Below, piece by piece: positions 57,685-64,000 of a stretch of 64,000 nucleotides of DNA. Numbering within the stretch: the first letter of the stretch is position 1; every line of letters begins with the position of its first letter. A program made the translations under genes and the position numbers. Origin of the DNA: Allobosea sp. Root381 (GTDB taxonomy: Bacteria; Pseudomonadota; Alphaproteobacteria; Rhizobiales; Beijerinckiaceae); contig NZ_LMJT01000023.1 of assembly GCF_001429395.1 (NCBI RefSeq), positions 79,631 through 143,630 on the forward strand. The letters run 5' to 3'. The notes beneath the pieces are model-generated. The model did no database searches and was not told the DNA's origin. It saw only the letters and a program-made list of their open reading frames with translations.

Positions 57685-58567
57685 TGGCCGCCCGCATGGA
57701 AGGGGCGGCCCGCAGGGGCCGGGCCGCCGGCAGGGGTGAGGGGTCAACCGTGCGCAGCACGCGCCGATAGTCCCGCGGCGCCATGCCCATATGGGCCGTG
57801 AAGAAGCGGGTGAAGACGCTCTGGCCGGAGAATCCGAGGCCGTCGCCGATCTGCGTCACCGGATCGCGCGAGAACACCAGCCGGTCGAGTGCGGCGTCGA
57901 GGCGCACCGTGTTGGAGAAGACGGTGGGGGTGACGCCGACCTGCTGCCGGAAGAGCTTGAAGAAATGGGCGCGCGACAGCCCCGCCTCGCGAGCGACGCG
58001 TTCGAGAGCGCCCTCATAGCTCGGATGATCCTCGAGCAGGCGGCAGGCGCGCAGCACGCGGCGATCGATCGCGCCTTCGGGAGCGAGATGGGCGAAGGAG
58101 GACGCGAGCTCCGGCTCGATCGGTTCGCTCGACGCCTGGGCCAGCGCCATCAGCACCGGGCCGGGATCGAGCTCGCGGCGCGAGCACAGCAGCATCTCGA
58201 CGATCTTGTCGCGCCAGGCGGCGAGCTCGCGGGTGACGACCAGCTCCGAGGAGGGGAAGACGATGCCGCCGGGCGGGCTCATCGCCTGGGCCGCAAGCCA
58301 TTCCGGCCGGAGATAGACGACGAGGAAGAGGCCGAAGCTGCCGGGGCTCTCCGGCTGGAAATTATGCGGCTCCCACGGATTGATGGCGATGCCCATGAAG
58401 GGGTCGACGCGGGTGGTCCGACCGCCGATGGTGACGAGGCCCCGCGAGCCCTCCAGGAAGAAGATCAGGTGGGCCTCGCGATGGGCGTGCAGCACCAGCG
58501 GGCGGTCGAGATCGTAGATCGAAACCCGGCCGAAGGGGCCGTGGCAGACCGCGACTGCGCGACTCAT
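57677..58567 (-). CDS. AraC-family transcriptional regulator
   Basis: This regulator has 296 residues. The N-terminal cupin-like sensor domain (about 1-150) has LVLHAHREAHLIFFLEGSRG and FMGIAINPWEPHNFQPESPG. The C-terminal AraC domain holds two helix-turn-helix units: LERVAREAGLSRAHFFKLFR, with QQVGVTPTVF after it, and QIGDGLGFSGQSVFTRFFTA, with HMGMAPRDYRR after it. ATG 58567 is the sensible start. It lies between the binding-protein gene and livH, so it probably controls this operon in response to the transported compound. Confidence 0.9.
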   Translation of the reverse strand: MSRAVAVCHGPFGRVSIYDLDRPLVLHAHREAHLIFFLEGSRGLVTIGGRTTRVDPFMGIAINPWEPHNFQPESPGSFGLFLVVYLRPEWLAAQAMSPPGGIVFPSSELVVTRELAAWRDKIVEMLLCSRRELDPGPVLMALAQASSEPIEPELASSFAHLAPEGAIDRRVLRACRLLEDHPSYEGALERVAREAGLSRAHFFKLFRQQVGVTPTVFSNTVRLDAALDRLVFSRDPVTQIGDGLGFSGQSVFTRFFTAHMGMAPRDYRRVLRTVDPSPLPAARPLRAAPSMRAANV

Positions 58568-58727
58568 GGGTCCTCTCGCAAGCAGCTCCGGTGGGGCGGC
58601 ACGAGCCTCATCAGGCAAGCCGCTCCCGCTGCGCCCCAAGCTGCGACTCGGGGCGCCTTCGACCGGGACGTGACGGGATGGAGGGGGAGCGCATGTCGCC
58701 CGGTTCCCCTCCAGCAGGCCTAGGCGC

Positions 58728-59978
58728 CTATTTCTTGCATTCCGGGTTGGTGCGCGAAGGCAGGCCCACAGCCTTGAAGGCTTCCGGGCTCAGCCCCATC
58801 GTCTTGTTGACGTCGGGGACGGTGCGCACGAACTTGTTGGTCAGCTCGCCATTCGGCAGTTCCGCGACCTCGGTGATGAAGGTCGTGGCGATCGCCTGCC
58901 GATCGTCGTCGAGCTTGATCTTGCCGTTGGGCGCGTCGAGCTCGACCTTGGCGAGTTCCGCCCGCAGCTTGGTGCCGCCGTCGGAAAGGTCGGCATTCAC
59001 CTTGTTGAGCGCGGTCGCGAGCGCTGTGAAGGCGTTGTAGTAGTTCGTCGCGAAGAGCGACGGGCTGGCGAAGCGCTTGTCGGCCGGGAAGGCGTCCTGA
59101 TAAGCCTTGACCCAGGCCTTCCAGCGCGGATCGTCCCAGGCGTCCGCGACGCCGCCCGAGGAGGGCGTGCCGACCAGGAGCTTCTTGGCGGCGCCCTTGG
59201 ACGAGAGCACGGTCTGGTCGACCATGATCGAGCCGCCGACGAACTTCGCGTTGCCGCCAGTCTGGCTGTACTGGTTCAGGAAGTTGACCGCGTCGCCGCC
59301 GCCGAGGCCGAGGAACACCGCATCGACGTCATCGGGGATGTTGGCGATGACCGAGCCGAAATCCTTGGTGCCGAGCGGCACCCATTGGCGCTGGGTGATT
59401 TCGCCGCCGGCCTTGCAATAGCCGAGCGCGAAGCCGAAGACCTGGGTGTAGGGGAAGGAGTAGTCCTCCGCGATCACGGCGACCTTCTTGTAGCCCTTGT
59501 CCTTGAAGACGTAGTCGCCGAGGCCGGCCATCCACATCGCGCCGTTGCTGTTGAAGCGGAAATAGTTCGGCGACGGGTTGACGTAGGTGGTCTCGAGCGC
59601 TCCCGAGGAGCCATCGACGACCGTCACGTTCGGGACGGTCTTGGAATAGTCGCGGATCGCGATGCCCTCGGAGCCCGAGAGCGGGCCGACGATGACCTGG
59701 ACCTTGTCCTGCTCGACGAGCTTGCGCGCCGCCCTGAGGGCGGAGTCGGGGCTGGCGTCGGTGGTCGCGATGATCAGCTCGACCTCGCGGCCGGCGATCT
59801 TGTTGCCGAGCTGCTTCAGCGCGACCTGCACGCCGCGCACGCCATCCTCGCCGCCGGACGTCAGTGCGCCCGACAACGTTGCCATCATCCCGATCTTGAG
59901 CTTTTCCTGGGCACCGGCGACCGATGACGCAGCAATGAGACTGCAGGCCGCGACGGCGGCCATAAGCACCTTCCGCAT
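58728..59978 (-). CDS. ABC transporter substrate-binding protein LivK-like (system 2)
   Basis: This periplasmic type-I binding protein has 416 residues. A Sec signal (MRKVLMAAVAACSLIAASSV, cleaved after AGA) precedes KLKIGMMATLSGALTSGGED. VIVGPLSGSEGIAIRDYSKT and VDGSSGALETTYVNPSPNYF are typical. Two cysteines are present near residues 190 and 414. GGGAGGAAA lies before the ATG, a strong ribosome-binding site. It heads the leftward operon that ends with the PEP-hydrolase-family gene. A 160-base spacer separates it from araC. Confidence 0.92.
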   Translation of the reverse strand: MRKVLMAAVAACSLIAASSVAGAQEKLKIGMMATLSGALTSGGEDGVRGVQVALKQLGNKIAGREVELIIATTDASPDSALRAARKLVEQDKVQVIVGPLSGSEGIAIRDYSKTVPNVTVVDGSSGALETTYVNPSPNYFRFNSNGAMWMAGLGDYVFKDKGYKKVAVIAEDYSFPYTQVFGFALGYCKAGGEITQRQWVPLGTKDFGSVIANIPDDVDAVFLGLGGGDAVNFLNQYSQTGGNAKFVGGSIMVDQTVLSSKGAAKKLLVGTPSSGGVADAWDDPRWKAWVKAYQDAFPADKRFASPSLFATNYYNAFTALATALNKVNADLSDGGTKLRAELAKVELDAPNGKIKLDDDRQAIATTFITEVAELPNGELTNKFVRTVPDVNKTMGLSPEAFKAVGLPSRTNPECKK

Positions 59979-59996
59979 CGTATTTCCTCCCTATGT

Positions 59997-60008
59997 GTGT
60001 GGCCACAC
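59997..60008. promoter_or_regulatory. Perfect 12-base palindrome before the second binding-protein gene
   Basis: GTGTGGCCACAC lies 18 bases upstream of the ATG at 59978, just before the GGGAGG ribosome-binding site. A binding site in the 5' untranslated region is possible. AraC proteins usually use direct repeats, so another regulator may be involved. Confidence 0.35.
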
Positions 60009-60304
60009 CGAAGGTTTCGACGGCGAGGCCGAGGCGGTTTCTTCGAGCCGCTCTAAAGGCAAGGTAGCACACGCGTTGATGCTGCCAAGATCACGGACAT
60101 TGCGCAGGGTCTGCTTTTTGGGCCGTGGCTGGCGTCTATCCTCGTGATCACTGGCGGCGGCGCAGGCCATGCCGGTCGGCCGCTGCCGAGGAACGGCAGA
60201 TCCGGGGAACGCCGAGCGACCACACCGCCTTTCCGGGGCTCTTCGCTGCCGAGCGCCGGAAAGACGGTGTGCTTCAGCCAAAGCCCGGTCCGCTCTCGGA
60301 CAAC

Positions 60305-60340
60305 AAAAAAGGCGGCGGGCTTTCGCCCGCCGCCTTTTTC
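60305..60340 (-). terminator. Rho-independent terminator of the RND operon
   Basis: On the minus strand GGCGGCGGGC-GAAA-GCCCGCCGCC forms a perfect 10-base stem with a GNRA-type loop, followed by six T. It begins about 20 bases after the RND stop. The A/T runs on both sides make it potentially bidirectional. Confidence 0.9.
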
Positions 60341-60356
60341 TCATTTAGTCTTTTGG

Positions 60357-63300
60357 TCAGCCGTGAGCGCCGGTGGCCTGGCGAGCGGCCTCGGCCGCCT
60401 TGCGGCGCCTTCCGCCGAGATCGGCGAGCCAGCGCACCATCACGTAGAAGACCGGCGTGAAGATCAGGCCGAAGATGGTCACGCCGAGCATGCCGGCGAA
60501 GACCGCGATGCCCATCGCCTGCCGCATCTCGGCGCCGGCGCCGACCGAGATGGTCAGCGGCAGCACGCCGAGGATGAAGGCGAGCGAGGTCATCAGGATC
60601 GGCCGCAGACGGGTGCGGGCGGCGGCGACCGCGGCATCGCGCCGGTTCATGCCCTCGTCTTCCGCCTGCTTGGCGAACTCGACGATCAGGATCGCGTTCT
60701 TCGCCGCCAGGCCGACGAGCACGACGAGCCCGATATCGACGAGGATGTTCCGATCCAGCCCGGCATAGTTCACCCCGAACATCGCCGCCAGGATACACAT
60801 CGGCACGATCAGGATGACCGAGAGCGGCAGGAGCCAACTCTCGTAGAGCGCCGCCAGCAGCAGGAAGACGAACACCACGGCGAGGCCGAAGGCGATGATC
60901 GCCGTGTTGCCGGCAAGCTTCTCCTGCAGCGCGATCTCGGTCCATTCGAAGCCGAAGCCGGGCGGCAGCTGCTCCGCCGCGATCTTCTCGACCGCGGCGA
61001 TGCCCTGGCCCGTCGAATAGCCATGGGCCATCGAGAGCTGCACCTCGGCTGCCGGATAGAGGTTGTAGCGCGGCACGCGATAGGCGCCGGTCGTGTCGGA
61101 GAACGACGCGACCGAGCCGATCGGCACCATCTCGCCATCCGCGTTACGGGTCTTGAGATTGGCGACGTCGCGCGTGGTCAGGCGGAACGGATTATCCGCC
61201 TGCGCAGTCACGCGGTAAGTCCGGCCCAGGAGGTTGAAGTCGTTGATATAGGCCGAGCCCATATAGACCGACAACGTCTCGAAGATGCGCGTGATCGGCA
61301 CGCCGAGCATCTCCGCCTTGGTGCGGTCGATATCGGCATAGATCTGCGGCGTCTTGGTCGAGAACAGCGTGAAGGGCTGCTGGATGCCAGGCACCTGCCC
61401 GGCCGAGCCGGCCACGGCCCAGGCCGCGCCTTCCAGTGCCGCGAGCCCGCGGCCGCTGCGATCCTGCACATAGCCCTTCAGGCCGCCGCCGGTGCCGATG
61501 CCCGGGATCGCCGGCGGCTCGATGACGAGGGTGAAGGCCTCGGTGATCGAGAACATCTGCTGGCGCAGGTCGTTCAGGATGCCGGCCGTGGTCAGTCCTT
61601 CCTTCTCGCGGTCCTTGAACGGAGAGAGCGTGACGAAGGCGACGCCGGTGTTCGGCGCGATGGTGAATGTCGCACCGTCGAGGCCGGCGAAGGCGACCGT
61701 ATGGGCGACGCCCGGCCGCGACAGCAGCAGTTCGTTGGCCTTGCGCAGCACGGCATCGGTCCGCTGGAGCGAGGCTCCCGGCGGCAACTGCATCGCGACG
61801 ATGAAGTAGCCGCGGTCGAGCTGTGGCACGAGGCCCGTCGGGGTCGCGGTCAGCCGCTGGGCGGTCAGCGCGATCAGGCCGGCATAGGCGATCAGCAGGA
61901 TCACCGCGATGCGGATCAGCCTGGAGGTGACGCGGCCATAGGTCCGCGACAGCCAGTCGAAGCCGGCATTGAAGTAGTGGAAGAAGCCGCGGACCGGCGC
62001 GCCCAGCTTGTAGAAGAAGCCGTGCTTCTCGTTCGGGTCATGCTTCTTGTGCGGCTTGAGCAGCACCGCCGACATCGCCGGCGACAGCGTCAGCGAGACG
62101 AAGCAGGAGATCGCCGTCGAGGCCGCGATCGTGACCGCGAACTGCTGGTAGAAGGTGCCCTGCAGGCCGCTGATGAAGGCGGTCGGGATGAACACCGCGC
62201 AGAGCACGAGCGCGATCGCCAGCAGTGCGCCGCCGACTTCGTCCATCGTCTTGTGCGCGGCCTCCGACGGCGACAGGCCCTGCGCCAGATAGCGCTCGAC
62301 GTTCTCCACCACCACGATCGCGTCGTCGACGACGATGCCGATCGCCAGAACGAGCGCGAGCAGCGAGATCGTGTTGAACGAGATGCCGACGGCGCTCATC
62401 ACCAGGAAGGTGCCGACCAGCGAGACCGGGATCGCGACGATCGGGATGATCGCGGCGCGCCAGGTCTGCAGGAACAGGATCACCACGACCACGACGAGCA
62501 GCACCGCCTCGAGCAGCGTGCGCACGACGGCGTCCACCGACTCGCCGATGAACTCGGTCGGATTGTAGATGATGCGGTGCTCGAGGCCGACCGGGAACTG
62601 CTCCGACATCCGCTTCATCGTCGAGATCAGCGCATCCGAAGTCGCAAGCGCATTCGAGCCCGGCCGCTGGAAGACGCCGATGGCGACGGTGTTCTCGTTA
62701 TCGAGATAGGCGTTGCTGGTGTAGTCCTGCGAGCCGAGTTCGACGCGGGCGATGTCGCGGACGCGGATGGTGCCGCCATCGGCGTCCGAACGGACGACGA
62801 TGTTCTCGAACTCGGAGACGTCGGTCAGGCGGCCGAGCGTGTTGACCGAGAGCTGGAAGGCTTCGTCCGACTTTGCCGGCGGCTGGTTCAGTGCGCCCGC
62901 CGCAACCTGGACGTTCGCCGCCCTGAGGGCCGCGACCACATCGCCTGCCGTCAGGTTGCGTGCCGCGACCTTGGCGGGGTCGAGCCAGATCCGCATCGAG
63001 AAGTCGCGCGCGCCGAAGACCTGCACGTCGCCGACGCCATCGACGCGGGTGAGCACGTCCTTCACGTAGAGCGAGGCGTAGTTGGAGATGTATTGCGCGT
63101 CGCGCGAGCCGTCCGGCGAGATCATGTTGATGACCATCAGGAAGTCGGGCGAGGCCTTGCGCGTCTGCAGGCCGAGCTGGCGCACCTCCTGCGGCAGGCG
63201 CGGCTCGGCTGCCGAGACGCGGTTCTGCACCAGCACCTGCGCCTGGTCGATGTCGACGCCGGCCTTGAACACCACGTTGATCGTCACCCGACCGTCACCG

Positions 63301-63557
63301 GTCGATTGCGAGGTGATGTAGAGCATGTCGTCGACGCCGTTGACCTCCTGCTCGATCGGCGTCGCCACCGTGGCGGCGACGACCTCGGCCGAGGCGCCGG
63401 GATAGGTCGCGGTGATCGAGACGGTCGGCGGCGCGATCTCGGGGTATTCCGAGATCGGCAGCGAACGCTGGGCGATGGCGCCGGCGATCGTCAGCAGCAC
63501 CGAAAGCACGGTGGCGAAGATCGGCCGGTCGATGAAGAAATGGGCGAAGCGGAACAT
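60357..63557 (-). CDS. RND efflux transporter, HAE1/AcrB type
   Basis: This inner-membrane proton-driven multidrug efflux protein has 1066 residues, the normal size. FIDRPIFATVLSVLLTIAGA is the diagnostic start. Two blocks of TM segments flank two large periplasmic loops. The proton-relay residues are present: GIVVDDAIVVVENVERYLAQ (the DD pair), GLAAKNAILIVEFAKQAEDE (lysine) and ARTRLRPILMTSLAFILGVL (arginine). It works with the periplasmic adaptor encoded just upstream and an outer-membrane channel not seen in the window. A strong terminator follows. Confidence 0.95.
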   Translation of the reverse strand: MFRFAHFFIDRPIFATVLSVLLTIAGAIAQRSLPISEYPEIAPPTVSITATYPGASAEVVAATVATPIEQEVNGVDDMLYITSQSTGDGRVTINVVFKAGVDIDQAQVLVQNRVSAAEPRLPQEVRQLGLQTRKASPDFLMVINMISPDGSRDAQYISNYASLYVKDVLTRVDGVGDVQVFGARDFSMRIWLDPAKVAARNLTAGDVVAALRAANVQVAAGALNQPPAKSDEAFQLSVNTLGRLTDVSEFENIVVRSDADGGTIRVRDIARVELGSQDYTSNAYLDNENTVAIGVFQRPGSNALATSDALISTMKRMSEQFPVGLEHRIIYNPTEFIGESVDAVVRTLLEAVLLVVVVVILFLQTWRAAIIPIVAIPVSLVGTFLVMSAVGISFNTISLLALVLAIGIVVDDAIVVVENVERYLAQGLSPSEAAHKTMDEVGGALLAIALVLCAVFIPTAFISGLQGTFYQQFAVTIAASTAISCFVSLTLSPAMSAVLLKPHKKHDPNEKHGFFYKLGAPVRGFFHYFNAGFDWLSRTYGRVTSRLIRIAVILLIAYAGLIALTAQRLTATPTGLVPQLDRGYFIVAMQLPPGASLQRTDAVLRKANELLLSRPGVAHTVAFAGLDGATFTIAPNTGVAFVTLSPFKDREKEGLTTAGILNDLRQQMFSITEAFTLVIEPPAIPGIGTGGGLKGYVQDRSGRGLAALEGAAWAVAGSAGQVPGIQQPFTLFSTKTPQIYADIDRTKAEMLGVPITRIFETLSVYMGSAYINDFNLLGRTYRVTAQADNPFRLTTRDVANLKTRNADGEMVPIGSVASFSDTTGAYRVPRYNLYPAAEVQLSMAHGYSTGQGIAAVEKIAAEQLPPGFGFEWTEIALQEKLAGNTAIIAFGLAVVFVFLLLAALYESWLLPLSVILIVPMCILAAMFGVNYAGLDRNILVDIGLVVLVGLAAKNAILIVEFAKQAEDEGMNRRDAAVAAARTRLRPILMTSLAFILGVLPLTISVGAGAEMRQAMGIAVFAGMLGVTIFGLIFTPVFYVMVRWLADLGGRRRKAAEAARQATGAHG

Positions 63558-63641
63558 GGAAATGTCCTGTCCGGGGAAATAGCGGGCGGGCGCCTAAGCG
63601 CGCGTGATCGGAAAATCAGGCCTCGCACGGCCCGGGAGCGG

Positions 63642-63667
63642 GCACCGGCCTCAGGCGAGGCCGGTGC
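63642..63667 (-). repeat. Intercistronic hairpin between adaptor and RND genes
   Basis: GCACCGGCCTC and GAGGCCGGTGC form a perfect 11-base inverted repeat with a 4-base loop (AGGC), 9 bases after the adaptor stop. No T-run follows, so it is more likely an mRNA-stability or attenuation element than a terminator. Confidence 0.7.
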
Positions 63668-63676
63668 GGAATTCGT

Positions 63677-64000
63677 TCATTTCGAGGTCGCGACCTTGAT
63701 CTCGCCCGGCTGGGGCGTGACCGCGACGCCGGGGCGGACCATCGGATTGGCGCTGCCGCCGACGATTACCTTGTCCTCGACGGTCAGGCCGGAGCGGATC
63801 ACCCGCAGGCCCTCGCTGATCGGCCCGAGCACGACGGGCTTCGGCACGACCTTGTTCTCGGCGCCGACCGTCAGCACGATCTTGCTGGCCTGGTCCGAGA
63901 CGATGACGGTGTCAGGCACGAGCAGCGCGTCCGCTTCACCGGCGAAGAAGCGCAGGCGGCCGAACACGCCGGGTGTCAGCAGCTGGTTCTTGTTCTCGAA
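63677..64000 (-). CDS. RND periplasmic adaptor (MexA/AcrA type), 5' end outside window
   Basis: Only the last 107 residues are in the window. FENKNQLLTPGVFGRLRFFA is the conserved NPDGxLxPGMFxRV-type segment of the membrane-fusion protein family. DTVIVSDQASKIVLTVGAEN and LRVIRSGLTVEDKVIVGG complete the membrane-proximal domain. The adaptor should link the RND transporter to an outer-membrane factor. It precedes the transporter gene by 119 bases. Confidence 0.88.
   Translation of the reverse strand, partial: FENKNQLLTPGVFGRLRFFAGEADALLVPDTVIVSDQASKIVLTVGAENKVVPKPVVLGPISEGLRVIRSGLTVEDKVIVGGSANPMVRPGVAVTPQPGEIKVATSK

Larger units (their letters stand above)
59979..60356. other. Intergenic region upstream of the second Liv operon
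   Basis: This spacer holds the promoter region of the leftward Liv operon, a 12-base palindrome at 59997 and the RND operon terminator at 60305-60340. No gene is seen; open frames are short and GC-driven. Confidence 0.6.

Noticed and set aside
58631-58656. Terminator after the second binding-protein gene
   Set aside because: A 7-base GC stem with a 12-base loop is present, but no T-run follows, and the downstream araC gene is probably co-transcribed.
1-64000. tRNA, rRNA, transposase or prophage genes
   Set aside because: None was recognised by eye on either strand; a covariance-model search would be needed to exclude small RNAs.

Overview
The window is high-GC DNA with dense, overlapping operons. 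The gene families fit an alphaproteobacterium of the order Hyphomicrobiales: an ExoF/ExoP-type exopolysaccharide locus, two branched-chain-amino-acid-type (Liv) ABC uptake systems, a Cox-like molybdenum hydroxylase cluster, and hairpin-forming intergenic repeats of the 'GTCATTGCGAGGAGC...' and 'CTCATCCTTCGAGACGCC...' kind. Bosea or a relative is my guess from gene style; nothing in the window proves the genus.

Region 1 (1-16.7 kb) is a surface or exopolysaccharide locus. A UDP-glucuronate decarboxylase runs leftward off the edge. Rightward come an ExoF-like export protein, a bifunctional GDP-mannose enzyme (ManC type), an ExoP/GumC-like chain-length protein with a degenerate kinase domain, an epimerase, a GT4 glycosyltransferase, a fused Gfo/Idh/MocA-epimerase protein, a Wzx-like flippase and a second GT4. 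After a repeat-filled gap come a LuxR-type regulator whose receiver domain has lost its phospho-acceptor and an ATP-grasp protein. I see no Wzy polymerase.

Region 2 (16.8-32.2 kb) is a catabolic locus for an unidentified carboxylic acid. One leftward unit encodes TPP-dependent E1 alpha/beta, enoyl-CoA hydratase, lipoyl E2, acyl-CoA dehydrogenase and a double-EthD protein. A second leftward unit encodes a complete Liv transporter (K, H, M, G, F) with an SDR between M and G and an MmgE/PrpD protein at the end. Divergent from it are an acyl-CoA ligase and a TetR regulator. Two closely matching AT-rich sites (22843-22858 and 29946-29961) lie exactly in front of these units and look like operators for that TetR.

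Region 3 (32.3-39.5 kb) holds mixed genes: a hexapeptide acetyltransferase, a DadA-like oxidase, a small acidic protein, a pqqB without other pqq genes, a DUF296 protein, a PQQ-type sugar dehydrogenase lipoprotein, and a gluconolactonase-isochorismatase fusion.

Region 4 (37.9-51.5 kb) can be read as one leftward supercluster. It runs from a 964-residue flotillin with a hendecad-repeat coiled coil, through two SRPBCC proteins, FAD and 2Fe-2S subunits, a molybdopterin subunit split over two genes, CoxD-like MoxR ATPase and CoxE-like VWA protein, to an amidohydrolase, a lactonase and the fusion hydrolase. The likely theme is hydroxylation of an organic substrate followed by hydrolytic ring opening.

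Region 5 (51.6-60.0 kb) is a leftward operon with a second Liv system and an AraC regulator. Its LivF ATPase is fused to a Tm-1-like (UPF0261) domain and is followed by a PEP-hydrolase-family TIM barrel, the two halves of the plant Tm-1 protein. Region 6 (60.3 kb to the end) is an RND efflux pump: inner-membrane transporter and the end of its periplasmic adaptor. No rRNA, tRNA, CRISPR array or transposase was recognised.
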